Shown here one piece after another: positions 26,957 through 36,764 of a DNA stretch of 38,682 bases. Source of the stretch: Salisapilia sapeloensis (Eukaryota > Oomycota > Peronosporomycetes > Peronosporales > Salisapiliaceae). The notes below the pieces were generated by a model that worked only from the letters and a program-made list of their open reading frames with translations, was not told the DNA's origin and did no database searches. Position 1 is the first letter of the stretch. Every line of letters starts with the position of its first letter. The position numbers were made by a program, and so were the translations under genes. Location of the stretch: positions 1 to 38,682 of the forward strand of contig JAADVB010000182.1 of NCBI GenBank assembly GCA_023334545.1, given 5' to 3'.

Positions 26957-29541
26957 CTACTTTTTCTCTTGCTCGGCATGTCCCCACGCTTCCTCCACAA
27001 ACTCTGTATACGTCGCATTGCCACCGTACGGACGAGGTCCGAGGACTCGAACGATGTCTTCGTGATTGATCGTCTCGTTCTTCAAGAGCTCTTCGGCCAG
27101 CTCTTGCAACTCACTCTGTCGCTCGGACAAAAGCTGCTTCGTCCGGTCGTATGCCTCCTTGACGATCCCTTGCACCTCGGCATCCATCACCTCCGACGTC
27201 TTCTCACTATAAGGTTTCTCGGCATACGGGTTGCTCTCGTCCTTGGGGAAGGCGAGCTGACCGACCTTGTCGTTCATGCCGTAGAGCTGGACCATCGAGT
27301 ACGCGATCTGCGTCACGCGCCTCAAGTCGTCCGACGCACCAGTCGTGATGCGGCCGTCAAAGTTGATAAACTCCGACGCGCGACCGCCGAGTGCCATGCA
27401 CATCATGTCCACTAAGGCTTCTCGCGAGTGCAACGCCACTTCCTTGGGCAAGTACTGCGCATACCCGAGACTTCCCTTTCCTCTCGGGACGATTGTCACC
27501 TTGAGTAGCGGATCGGCGTGCTCCAAAAACCATCCGGCGACGGCATGTCCGGCTTCATGATACGCGACCGTCTTCTTTTCCTCTGGCGACATGAGTCGAT
27601 TGGTCTCGAGACCTCCGATCACTCGATCCGTCGCCTGCTCAAAGTCCTTAAAGTTGATCCGCTTGGCACTTCGTCGAGCTGCCACGATCGCTGCTTCATT
27701 ACAAATGTTCGCAATCTCAGCACCAGCAAAGCCTGGTGTCAATGCTGCCATTCGTTTCGCAAAGTCATCGACACTACCATCGAGATTCAATCCACTCAAA
27801 TGGACTTTGAAGATCTCACGACGCCCCTTAATGTCTGGCGTATCGACCGTGATTTGACGATCGAAACGACCTGGACGAAGGATAGCCTTGTCGAGAATGT
27901 CAGCACGGTTCGTACCGGCGAGGACGACGACACCTTCACTCGAGTTGAAGCCGTCCATTTCGACCAAGAGTTGATTTAGAGTGTTCTCGCGCTCGTCGTT
28001 GCCGCCAGAGAACTGACCTTTGCTACGCGAACGTGCGACGGCATCGATTTCATCGATGAACACGATGCACGGAGCGTTCGCACGCGCTTCTTTGAACAAA
28101 TCACGCACACGCGACGGTCCGACACCGACGAACATCTCGATAAAGTCGGAACCAGAGATACTAAAGAAAGGAACGCTCGCCTCGCCTGCCGTTGCCTTCG
28201 CTAGGAGCGTCTTACCTGTACCTGGCGGACCGACAAGCAACGCACCCTTCGGGATCTTGGCACCAAGGTCCGTGAACCGCTTCTGATTGCGCAAAAAGTC
28301 GACAAACTCCATAATCTCTCGCTTGGCTTCGTCGACACCAGCGACGTCCTTGAACGTAATCTTGATGTCCTCCTTGGTGATCTTTTTCGCAGGCGACTTG
28401 CCGACCTTGAAGATGTTGCCCATACCACCGCCAGAGCCTCCGCCGCTCATACCACGCATGGACATGAGCAAGAGACCGATGAGAACGATGGTTGGTAGAA
28501 CCTTTAGCACTTCCGACCCGATGCTCATCTCGTTTGCGTACTGGACAGGGATGTAGTCTTTTGATCGGATACCCATTTGATACTGTGCGTGCTCCAACTG
28601 ACGCTCAAAGCTCTCGACGCTGCCAATGTTGAAGTAGTAGGAAGGGTCTTTACTCTCCTTCTTGGCAGTAGGTGGCGGCGTGGTGGTGGAGGACGACGGA
28701 GGTGTGTCGTAGCTGTAGGCGCCACTCGTGGCGTCGTACTGGGCTTGACGAGATCCAGCCGGGTGGCTCCAATTGTCACCAGTGCTCTCGACGGCGCCAC
28801 TGGCCGGCGTGCTGTCGTGCGTGTACACCTTGACGTACTTGTTGTTGACGACCACGAGCTTCTCGACACGTCCAGACTCGAGGAGACTATTGCGGAACTC
28901 TTGGTATGTGATCTCTTGCATAGGTTTGCTCATGGAGTCCATCTCCGAGAGGAAGAGAGCTCCGAGCGCTAGTGGAATGAGAAACATGAGCCCTTGGTTA
29001 TCATTTCCATTGCCACCGCTACCAGAAGGCTTCTGTCCGCCAGACTTCTTCTGACTGTTCTTGCTACTAAACGTCTTTTTGTCTCCAGACGATTTACCCG
29101 AAGGTTTTTCCTTTGCTCCTGCTTCCTTGGCGCCATTTTCAACTTCTTTTGGGAAAAATCGACCGAATCCCTTTGGAACTTTGTCCGACATCCATTTAAT
29201 CCACGACGTCGCGGCTTGCGGTTCTTCCATTCGACGGACTAGAGCATCATTAAGGACATTTTCTCTACTTGCATGATAATGGAGAGACGTACAGTGATTG
29301 TAACGGACACCATGGACGCGGCTAATCATTGGAGTGAGGTCATTCAATGCTTGTGCGCGATTCCCACGTTGCACCGTACTGCCCATTTGCTACAAGATCC
29401 GATACAATGTAAGTATACTGCATGAGAGTAGATGATACAAAGCAGACACACCTGCTGCATCCTTTGGAAGCGATGAGCAGTGCTCGGGTAGCGCAACGTC
29501 GCCGCTGCATTAACCTGGAGTCGTCTAGACGACGACAACAT
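26957..29541 (-). CDS. Mitochondrial m-AAA protease (AFG3/YTA10-12, FtsH family)
   Basis: Two exons, 29541-29452 and 29389-26957, give 840 residues. The 30-residue first exon is Arg/Ser-rich without acids ([20 protein letters not shown]), a typical matrix-targeting sequence. TM1 is at about 164-178 and TM2 about 326-340, with the intermembrane domain between. The AAA+ module has Walker A GPPGTGKT (417-424), pore loop MFVGVG, Walker [12 protein letters not shown] and second-region-of-homology RPGRFDRQ (535-542). The peptidase has HEAGH (641-645) and TTGASDDL with the third zinc ligand. Hexamers in the inner membrane degrade misfolded membrane proteins and mature some substrates. The intermembrane domain has a Ser/Thr/Pro-rich insertion of about 55 residues (about 222-282). 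Whether it is nearer AFG3L2 or paraplegin is not decided. Confidence 0.95.
29390..29451 (-). other. Intron of the m-AAA protease gene
   Basis: A 62-nt intron with donor GTGTGT and acceptor TTGTAG, phase 0. It separates the targeting-peptide exon from the rest. The downstream exon also has an ATG (29386), but that start would drop the presequence. Confidence 0.78.
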
Positions 29542-29828
29542 GTTCTTCTTCTTGCTGTCGTAGCTCTTGTATCTTTTCCAACAACTTCAGTCGTCTTAAC
29601 TTTTCCTGCCCATACAAACCTCCCGTCCAAGTCATAACGGAAAGTATCTGAAACTAACGGCTACACACATTGTAATTCCGCCCGCTTCCAACCACAAATG
29701 TTGACAAGGCAGTTGGAGCAGCATACCTTCGTACGACCTTGCGCATCACTGGACCACAAGCGTCGACATGGAGAGGACAAATCAACTCATAAAGGAGCTT
29801 TCGATCTTCCGGAAAGAACTGATAAATA
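29542..29828. promoter_or_regulatory. Shared divergent promoter region, m-AAA protease / RPS2
   Basis: 287 nt separate the two divergent start codons, so both promoters must be here. No TATA box is evident and I could not place an initiator with confidence. Confidence 0.45.
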
Positions 29829-30593
29829 ATGGCTGAACGTGGTGGTTTCGGACGTGGTCGCGGTGGCCGTGGTGGCCGTGGTGGCCGAGGACGTGGACGT
29901 GGCCGTGGCCGCGGGGAATCCAAGGAATGGGTCCCTGTGACCAAGCTCGGACGTCTGGTAAAGGAAGGCAAGATTGGCTCGCTCGAGGAGATTTACCTCT
30001 TCTCGCTCCCGATCAAGGAGTGCGAGATCGTCAACCACTTCCTCGAGGCTTCCCTCAAGGATGAGGTCATGAAAATCATGCCGGTCCAGAAGCAGACGAC
30101 AGCCGGACAGCGTACGCGTTTCAAGGCCTTCGTTGCTGTCGGTGACAACAACGGCCACATTGGTCTCGGTGTCAAGTGTGCCGCTGAAGTTGCCACGGCC
30201 ATCCGTGGTGCCATCATTCTCGCCAAGATCTCTCTTGTCCCGGTTCGCCGTGGTTTCTGGGGACGAATGGTCGGTCTTCCTCACACCGTCCCGAACAAGG
30301 TGACGGGCAAGTGTGGTTCCGTGAGCGTGCGTCTCATCCCTGCCCCGCGTGGTACGGGTCTGTGTGCCGCCCCTGCCCCGCGTAAGCTTTTGGGTATGGC
30401 TGGTATCCAGGACTGCTACACGAGCTCCCGTGGTCACACGCGTACGCTCGGTAACTTCGTCAAGGCTACGTTCTACGCTCTCCGTAAGACGTACCAGTAC
30501 TTGACGCCGGACCTCTGGGAGCAGCACGCGTTCACGGTGTCTCCGTACCAGGAGCACACGGACTTTTTGGCCAAGACCACGGTCAAGAAGTAA
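29829..30593 (+). CDS. RPS2: 40S ribosomal protein S2 (uS5)
   Basis: Single exon, 254 residues. It starts with an RG/GR-rich tail (about residues 4-35) as in eukaryotic RPS2, then the [26 protein letters not shown] signature region. The S5 double-stranded-RNA-binding fold follows ([28 protein letters not shown]), then the second S5 domain ([29 protein letters not shown]). It belongs to the small-subunit decoding/helicase area near the mRNA entry site. Length is a little shorter than the human protein, mainly in the termini. Codon choice is strongly restricted (many C- or G-ending codons) compared with neighbours, as expected for a highly expressed gene. A long antisense frame (29787-30557) is its shadow. 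Confidence 0.97.
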   Translation: MAERGGFGRGRGGRGGRGGRGRGRGRGRGESKEWVPVTKLGRLVKEGKIGSLEEIYLFSLPIKECEIVNHFLEASLKDEVMKIMPVQKQTTAGQRTRFKAFVAVGDNNGHIGLGVKCAAEVATAIRGAIILAKISLVPVRRGFWGRMVGLPHTVPNKVTGKCGSVSVRLIPAPRGTGLCAAPAPRKLLGMAGIQDCYTSSRGHTRTLGNFVKATFYALRKTYQYLTPDLWEQHAFTVSPYQEHTDFLAKTTVKK

Positions 30594-30982
30594 GTTTTTT
30601 CGGGGTTTACAAGTTTTCCAGCGACTGGGGTGGGGATAGCGTTCGGACGAGGATGGACTGGTGGAACGATATGGATAACGCTGCGGCGCGTAGGCTTGCT
30701 GACCTCACTGCATAGGAAAACGTAGACGGGAAAAATACAACGGAAGAAATTCAGCTCTCTATTCTTTTGTTCTATCGAGTTGCTCCAAGGTCGTAGTTGT
30801 CTCACTTTCGAGAATGGTCGACGCTCGAGAAGGTCGCGCGTAGGAGCCAGTGACAGGCCAGATATCAGTCGAAGGACAGATGATTGGCTAGCGAGGATAG
30901 CCGACTTTTTTCAGTCGCTTGAGCTTGAAGCTGCCAGAATTGATTTTGCGCGCAAGTAGAAGCTGGACGAAGTAACGGACGA
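30594..30982. other. Non-coding interval
   Basis: RPS2 3' UTR and the promoter of the next gene. No ORF with motifs is seen on either strand. Confidence 0.5.
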
Positions 30983-31738
30983 ATGCAAGTGGAAATGCAG
31001 CACCAACCGCCGTTTGCACACTCGGGATTCAACCCGGCCTCTGCGAACACGCTGTTTCAACGGCAGCAACTAGCCGGACGACAAAATGCCGTTGCGCGCA
31101 AACGGAAGATGAGCGATGAACGAGCTGCAATGCAAGAAATGCACCCGCAGTCTGTTGAAGATGATGGAAACAACTTCCGCCAGACTTCTAAGCGTCGAAG
31201 GAGAATGCGGATTCCACACTCGAAGCAATACACTACGCCAGGAGCACAAGCATGGCAGTCACATGGAACCAATATGGGCAACACGCAGCGAGTTGCAGTT
31301 GATGTTGGCAACGAGGCGAATGCTAATTTGAATGTTGGCAGCATGCCAATGCAATTCTCAGATCAAGAGCCCAAAGAAGAGGATATGGATAGCGACAGTC
31401 GAACGTTAGTCGTCGCGCCGAGAACTGCAGGTGGCAGAATTCCGATGCTCACACCTGCCGCGCAATGGCAAGCGTTCCAATCTCGGTATAAGGCGAACAA
31501 CGTCATGCCTCCAAACGATCCGAGCAGCCGTGCGATGGTGATTTTCAATCCGTCGCGGCCGATGCCTGAAAGTAACGCTGCCCTGTACGAGGACGGACCG
31601 CGGATAGAACTAGTCGAGAGTGAAGATGATGGTTCCACCTCTTCTGCCGACGAGCAGCATGAGGACGACAGTGCGTTCGTCCGTTTTGAAGAGATCCCGG
31701 AGGAGGTGGAAGAAGACCAACCGATGGAGATCGAGTAA
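30983..31738 (+). CDS. Hypothetical protein with basic NLS-like clusters and acidic C-terminus
   Basis: Single exon, 251 residues, ATG start. I do not recognise a domain. Visible features are a Gln/Asn-rich start, two basic clusters (ARKRK near residue 40 and KRRRRMR near 70) that could be nuclear localisation signals, a middle segment with a short hydrophobic and aromatic stretch (LTPAAQWQAFQSRY, RAMVIFNPSRPMP), and a strongly acidic Ser/Glu/Asp C-terminal third. It is probably nuclear and largely disordered. Its stop is 105 nt before the end of the convergent PPTC7-like gene. The steady codon pattern and length argue for a real gene, but nothing supports a specific function. Confidence 0.6.
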   Translation: MQVEMQHQPPFAHSGFNPASANTLFQRQQLAGRQNAVARKRKMSDERAAMQEMHPQSVEDDGNNFRQTSKRRRRMRIPHSKQYTTPGAQAWQSHGTNMGNTQRVAVDVGNEANANLNVGSMPMQFSDQEPKEEDMDSDSRTLVVAPRTAGGRIPMLTPAAQWQAFQSRYKANNVMPPNDPSSRAMVIFNPSRPMPESNAALYEDGPRIELVESEDDGSTSSADEQHEDDSAFVRFEEIPEEVEEDQPMEIE

Positions 31739-31843
31739 TAACTTAACGAGACATTTACTTTAACGCAACTAGAAACGCCATCACCCAATGTCATGTGATT
31801 AGACGAAAACACCATGTTCAAGGTACGATTTGTGTACTTCTAT

Positions 31844-32987
31844 CTACTCCGTCACTTTCTGCTTTGCGCCTTCACTCGACGTGGCAAAGTCATCCGAGTC
31901 ACCCACAATGAGACTTACGACGACCGTAATGTCGTCCATCTTGCCTCCTTCAAAGTTATATCCCGCTTGCTTTGCAGCTTCCGCAAATGGCGTGTGCGTC
32001 TTACTTGCCTTGGCAGCCTCGTGTGCCGTATTTGCTAAACAGGACGCCACATTTTCCATGCGAGGAGGCCCACGGAACTCGAGCATTGTCCACGGCATCA
32101 ACGTATCCAACACCGCTGCAATTTGCTCTGGAAACAAGTTGTCGAATCTACATTCACATCCGTCAGCAACCACATTGACGCGTATAAGCGACATAAGCAG
32201 GCTTACAGTCCGTCTGTGCCAAGGACGATGAGATCTTTCTCCTGCAATTCAACCTCGAACGTCTCGCCCATCTCTGGCTATACACCTGATGAGTATCTAG
32301 GAGTCAGTAGAATACATGCAACACATACCTGATCCCCACTGTTGGCGTACCCGAGTTGATACGGACAGTTAAAATAGTGGCTTTGCTGCGGTGCTTCGTA
32401 CACGACTTGCCACCGTACAGGAGAGTCCTCTGCTTCACCCTGTACGTCCGTGAGTCGGCAGATGATAAAGCCAGAATCACCAATGTTCACGCCTCGTAGC
32501 ATTGTATCTACACCCGTCGGAATGAGAAGAGCGTATCAGATAAATAAACTACTCTAGTACCATTTAATTGCACGATGCAGGCAGTAGAGCTACCAAGACA
32601 AGTAGCTGATTGATACGCTTTCGTCAGTAGATCCAACGGGCCGTCACTGCCCATCTTGGACGCCTCTTCATGTGCAGTCTGCATTAATGTGCGAGCATAC
32701 TCGCCAGAATCAATTCCCTACATGGTAACGTGCATTCGTTATGCTCGATTCTATGCAGACGGTAGGATTGGAGCTACCTTTCGTGCCCATCCGCCGACTC
32801 CATCAGCGACACCGACCGCATTTTGGGCAATGAACCATGCGTCTTCCCCTCCTGTCGCTCTCTTCTGTGGGTGAGGAAGATCACATGCACCTGATACGAG
32901 CTTCCAGGACGCATATCCTCTTGTCCAACGGACTTGGCTCGACCAAGTCCGTTTATGGCAACTCGATAGCACGCGTCTTGACCACAT
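31844..32987 (-). CDS. PPTC7-like mitochondrial PP2C-family protein phosphatase
   Basis: Five minus-strand exons: 32987-32778, 32717-32561, 32507-32329, 32277-32207 and 32147-31844, giving 306 residues, the size of PPTC7. The N-terminus is Arg/Ser/Trp-rich with no acids in the first 30 residues ([15 protein letters not shown]), a likely mitochondrial presequence. PP2C motifs are complete: GGEDAWF (Asp49), GVADGVGGW (Asp62), GDSGF (132-136), GTDGLFDN (202-209) and MDDITVVV (Asp277, Asp278), supplying the metal-binding acidic residues. PPTC7-type enzymes dephosphorylate matrix proteins and affect coenzyme Q synthesis and mitophagy. It is the most intron-dense gene in the window. It is divergent from the E(z) gene with a spacer of only 62 nt. 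Confidence 0.9.
32148..32206 (-). other. PPTC7-like gene intron 4
   Basis: 59 nt, donor GTAAGC, acceptor TGTAG; it splits a Leu codon so that GTDGL joins FDNLF, the conserved PP2C motif. Confidence 0.87.
32278..32328 (-). other. PPTC7-like gene intron 3
   Basis: 51 nt, GT..AG, phase 0. The acceptor TATAG is chosen over an earlier CAG because only it gives [11 protein letters not shown] in frame. Confidence 0.8.
32508..32560 (-). other. PPTC7-like gene intron 2
   Basis: 53 nt, GT..AG, phase 1; joins STACIVQLN to [13 protein letters not shown]. Confidence 0.85.
32718..32777 (-). other. PPTC7-like gene intron 1
   Basis: 60 nt, GT..AG, phase 0; joins GVGGWARK to [11 protein letters not shown]. 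Confidence 0.85.
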
Positions 32988-33049
32988 CGAGCTCCCTTCC
33001 TTCGTGTCTGGTGGGGACCACAAATACAGAGGTAGATGAACCTCTGTAC
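32988..33049. promoter_or_regulatory. Very short divergent promoter, PPTC7-like / E(z)
   Basis: Only 62 nt lie between the two divergent ATGs. The 5' UTRs or promoters of both genes must be very short or overlap the opposite gene. Confidence 0.45.
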
Positions 33050-36000
33050 ATGATAACGAAGCAGGGCCACGAACAGGCCATCGACACGATGCAAGATGAA
33101 GAGGAGGGAGGTGCTTTAACTAACCGCTCATCAGTTCGTCGATCTGCTAAACGTACTGCAACGTCCCGAGACGCTGCGATTGCTGTCGTGGCACAAGAAC
33201 GAAAATCTCTTGTCTTTCGGTCGCCGAAGAAAGCTGGTCGGGAGCATCACGATCCGCATGATGCATCCACTTCGGATAAGAAACGTGCTCGAGCGCATGA
33301 ACGTCGCAGTCGTCGACAAGCCATTCGAAGAGAGTACCTGAGTCCTCGATCTAATAATGGTACATCGACACGAGACATTGAAGATCCTTCCAGCATCCCC
33401 ATGCCTGCCTTGGATTCTGAGGGAATAAGTGCCTCGGAGCTTGCCAAGGACTTTGTCGTGCATTCCACTGCATGGCGACGTTTGTATGTCCGTAATGAAG
33501 ATTATATTGGTGGTAACGTCCTACCGGACGCACCTGGTGTTCCTCTTCCTTTTGATTCGAGCCTTGATAAACCTCTTGATGCGTACGATACGACCGGCGA
33601 AACTACGAGCAAGAGTGCGATTATGCGTATTGGTACTACGAATAGGAGAAAGAAGCAAAAGACTGGAACTGCGACAGAAGTGAAGACGTATAAAGACATG
33701 GAAGAGCTCGAGCGGGACGTGATCGAGTTGGAAAAGACCGGGAAGGAGCTTGTGAACGAGCTTCATCGAGCTCGGACCAACGAACTGATTGCGAATGCAC
33801 GCAAGCAAGTGCGTAGCTACTTGTCTGAGCTACCACACCATCGTTTGCACCTCACTCGTGCCCATTTAGCACGACTCTCGACTTCCAAGATGGAGCAACT
33901 GGCTGTCAAAGCACAGCTAAAAGTGACTTCAGTCGATGCTTCCACCCTGCCATTCACGTACAAGATAGGACGAGGAGATACATTCCAGTCGGAAAGGTCT
34001 GCCCATCCACTAGAGTACATGCAGCTCTCTCGCATTCCACACACGAGTCGATCCACGACGTGTATTCCCGTCCAAGGGACACACAAAGTGCAGGATGATC
34101 CACTCATTCGTTTCGCTCCGTACTTTGCGTCCCACGCGCGTGCGAAATTAAAACCAACCACTTCAAGTGTCCATAAGGCGATTCCACCAGCTCTCGCAAG
34201 GCAAGCAAGAGGTTCTTGTGCTACAGATGATGAACGGCAAGAGTTACTGCTGAAGTACATTGTCCATGAGACGAACGGGAATGAAGATGTATTGGATTTA
34301 CTACGAGAACGAGAGACTTTTGATCAACCACGTGCAGACTATGTGAATCTGCAAAAGAAAGAGTACTTGCATTTGCGGAAGGAACAGCTTCAAAGGCGTT
34401 TGGCACAAGTGCAAGGGATGGAGGATCCGAGAGTGGCACAAGTGAACAAGTTGGTGGAGGGTTTCCGAACGCCAGACTCAAGTCCTTTTAAGAAACGACT
34501 GCAGCTACAATTATGGCAGACAGCTCCGTCCTTGACGTTGTGCCAGTTGGTGGGTGACACGAATCCACGCTCAAATCGTCAAAGCGCCTTCTTCTGTAGA
34601 CGCTGCTACACCTACAATTGTGCTCGACATGGCATTGACCAGCCGACTCCTGTCGCACGATGGGATCCAACGTATCCGGTCGTAAAAGCAGCATCGAAAC
34701 GATCGGATGAACGCACGCCAGTGGAAGTAGATAACTCGGGCGAAACGGAAGAACAGTCAGAAGCAAATGTCCGGCGTAGTGCTCGAGCGAATACAGTCGC
34801 AAGCACGAAAGCTACCATGAGCGTACCATCCCAAGCGGAACTAAAGGCAAAGTCTTTGCGAAAGCACCGTCGATCGAAAGCTCATGGCGACCCGACAGAG
34901 TATTACGGTCTGGATGAAGAGACAAAGGCCATTCTTGATACTTCGAAATCCAAAGTGCACGATACAGACGTTCCTTGTAGTGTTCACTGCCATCTATCTA
35001 CCACTTCTGTAACCTCTAGCACGTGGGATGCATATCAAGAGCAGCTTCTAGATCGACTCACTTACATGTTTTCCATGGAGGATGAGAAAGCCTCTTGTCA
35101 AGTAGCAAAGCTTCTTTCGAAACCATGCAATGAGGTCGCAGCGAAACTAGCTTCCAAGTCCTCTGTCGACTACGTGCATTTTCCTTTCCCAGATCCTATG
35201 GTTCACAAGCATGAGCGACCACTAGTGAATCGTGGAAACAATTGGGAACACTTGCGTCGCACGCGCTTGCAGCGTATGAAAGACGGGAGTCTGAACAAGA
35301 GCTACGAGCCTTGTCGACACGGATCGGCTGATTGCAATACGGCCGACTGCGCCTGTATGCGACGGGATCACTATTGTGACAAGAGCTGTTCGTGCAGTAA
35401 AGACTGCGCGAATCGCTTCTCTGGCTGCCGATGTGCGCCGATGCAGTGTCGCACATGGGGCTGTCCTTGCTTCTACGCTGGACGCGAGTGCGACCCTGAT
35501 CTGTGCTCGACGTGTGGAGTGAACGAGCTCCCTGTCTTGCTCATGGACGCTGAGGCCAGGGATAAGAAGGTGGAGCAACTAAAGGTATGTGGGAATGCTA
35601 GTATCCAATGGGGCAAACACTGCCGCATCGGACTTGCCCAGTCCACTGTCCATGGATGGGGAGCTTTTGCGTTAGAATCGATCAAGGCCGGGGAACTCGT
35701 GTATGAATACGCTGGAGCGTTGCTTTCTCAAGACGAGGCAGAGCGACGTGGAAATGTGTACGACAAAGCAACCGTTAGCTTCTTGTTCGACCTCGATGAA
35801 GACTGGGTCGTGGATGCGACGCGACTGGGGAACAAGAGCAAGTTTGCAAACCATCGAGCTGGTGGGCAAAAGTGTCGCGCGAGAGTGTTGCTTGTGAATG
35901 GCGATCATCGAATTGGTATTTTTGCCACGGAAGACATTGCACAAGGGGAAGAGATCTTCTTTGATTACGGTTACAGTGGTGTCGTCCCGGACTGGAGTCA

Positions 36001-36184
36001 AGTTCGTATCGGTACGAGCAAGACTCGAAATGAAGGCGTGAGCATGGCTGATAGCGAGAAGATAAAGATAAAGAAAGAGGAAAGCAGTGGTGCGGAAGAA
36101 AATATAGAGGATAGTGGTATGCAAGAGGACGGAGTGGAGCTTGTGGAAAAACTCGAGGCGGAAGAGGAAAAGCTAGCAGAATAA
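33050..36184 (+). CDS. E(z)/EZH-type histone H3K27 methyltransferase (PRC2 catalytic subunit)
   Basis: Single exon, 1044 residues from the ATG at 33050 (33089 is an alternative). The open frame reaches back to an ATG at 32837, but that would overlap the first exon of the opposite phosphatase gene. Diagnostic features: [15 protein letters not shown] (about 514-526), the Cys motif typical of EZH proteins; a CXC domain (about 753-823) with [16 protein letters not shown] and [12 protein letters not shown]; and a C-terminal SET domain (about 860-980) with [47 protein letters not shown] and [10 protein letters not shown]. It would act in the nucleus as H3K27 methyltransferase. Odd points: the YxGE motif reads YAGA (A890), FANHS reads FANHR (R936), and about 510 residues precede the first recognisable motif. 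A charged Lys/Glu tail follows SET. Confidence 0.93.
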   Translation: MITKQGHEQAIDTMQDEEEGGALTNRSSVRRSAKRTATSRDAAIAVVAQERKSLVFRSPKKAGREHHDPHDASTSDKKRARAHERRSRRQAIRREYLSPRSNNGTSTRDIEDPSSIPMPALDSEGISASELAKDFVVHSTAWRRLYVRNEDYIGGNVLPDAPGVPLPFDSSLDKPLDAYDTTGETTSKSAIMRIGTTNRRKKQKTGTATEVKTYKDMEELERDVIELEKTGKELVNELHRARTNELIANARKQVRSYLSELPHHRLHLTRAHLARLSTSKMEQLAVKAQLKVTSVDASTLPFTYKIGRGDTFQSERSAHPLEYMQLSRIPHTSRSTTCIPVQGTHKVQDDPLIRFAPYFASHARAKLKPTTSSVHKAIPPALARQARGSCATDDERQELLLKYIVHETNGNEDVLDLLRERETFDQPRADYVNLQKKEYLHLRKEQLQRRLAQVQGMEDPRVAQVNKLVEGFRTPDSSPFKKRLQLQLWQTAPSLTLCQLVGDTNPRSNRQSAFFCRRCYTYNCARHGIDQPTPVARWDPTYPVVKAASKRSDERTPVEVDNSGETEEQSEANVRRSARANTVASTKATMSVPSQAELKAKSLRKHRRSKAHGDPTEYYGLDEETKAILDTSKSKVHDTDVPCSVHCHLSTTSVTSSTWDAYQEQLLDRLTYMFSMEDEKASCQVAKLLSKPCNEVAAKLASKSSVDYVHFPFPDPMVHKHERPLVNRGNNWEHLRRTRLQRMKDGSLNKSYEPCRHGSADCNTADCACMRRDHYCDKSCSCSKDCANRFSGCRCAPMQCRTWGCPCFYAGRECDPDLCSTCGVNELPVLLMDAEARDKKVEQLKVCGNASIQWGKHCRIGLAQSTVHGWGAFALESIKAGELVYEYAGALLSQDEAERRGNVYDKATVSFLFDLDEDWVVDATRLGNKSKFANHRAGGQKCRARVLLVNGDHRIGIFATEDIAQGEEIFFDYGYSGVVPDWSQVRIGTSKTRNEGVSMADSEKIKIKKEESSGAEENIEDSGMQEDGVELVEKLEAEEEKLAE

Positions 36185-36275
36185 ATGGTAGTTCTACAGA
36201 TGAAACAAGTTAAAAACGGTAGTAGTTTTAATTTTAGTCTTCGCAAGGGGTTTTTGCACATCACAAGGATAAGGA

Positions 36276-36590
36276 ATGAACTACAATTGGGCTGATCCAC
36301 GGAAGAACTCGATTACGAGCAAAAAGATGGTGTACGCGTATTTCGATTCGACTTGTTGTTGACAGGCAAATGACCTTTTGGAGTATAGTGCCAAGGCTGA
36401 GGCTGCTCGTCGGAAAAGGTTGGCACAGACAAAATCGACTGTGTCGAATCAACTTAATCCTGCAATCGAACATAAGCTTGATCGTACGTACACGATTAAA
36501 TGTGCACCTGATGAAATCGTAGTGAACTTGTATTGTGTTTGTGCTAGTAGAGAAGAGGAAGACGAAACTAAAGACTCATTCAATCGGTGA
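36276..36590 (+). CDS. Possible small two-exon gene, unknown function
   Basis: An ATG at 36276 opens MNYNWADPRKNSITSKKM (36276-36329); removing 36 nt (36330-36365, GTGTAC...GACAG) joins it to ANDLLEYSAKAEAARRKRL and a frame to 36590, 92 residues in all. The second exon has no ATG of its own, yet reads like coding sequence: an Ala/Arg/Lys helix followed by an acidic tail. I recognise no domain. A 36-nt intron is far shorter than the 51-82 nt introns elsewhere here, so the model may be wrong, or the sequence may be a relic with an in-frame stop. It lies between the E(z) gene and the next unknown gene, same strand. Confidence 0.33.
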
Positions 36591-36764
36591 CGTAGCCCAC
36601 TCGAGTATTGATGATGCCTTCAAGAATGATCGTCTCAACTCGGCACCACGCTCCAGTCGTCTTGGATCTAACACTAAGGAATCGATATCGCCAAGGTCGA
36701 TGAAATAATAATATTTGAATCAAATAGGACATTGTAACTAGATAGTTGTGTCAGCAGTTTTGCC

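Noticed and set aside
29787-30557. 256-codon minus-strand frame
   Set aside because: It is antisense to RPS2. The restricted codon use of RPS2 removes stops on the other strand, and the translated protein is a Thr/Arg/Glu-rich shadow.
32837-33049. N-terminal extension of the E(z) frame from an ATG at 32837
   Set aside because: It would overlap the first coding exon of the PPTC7-like gene on the opposite strand, whose sequence is clearly conserved PP2C. The ATG at 33050 is more economical.
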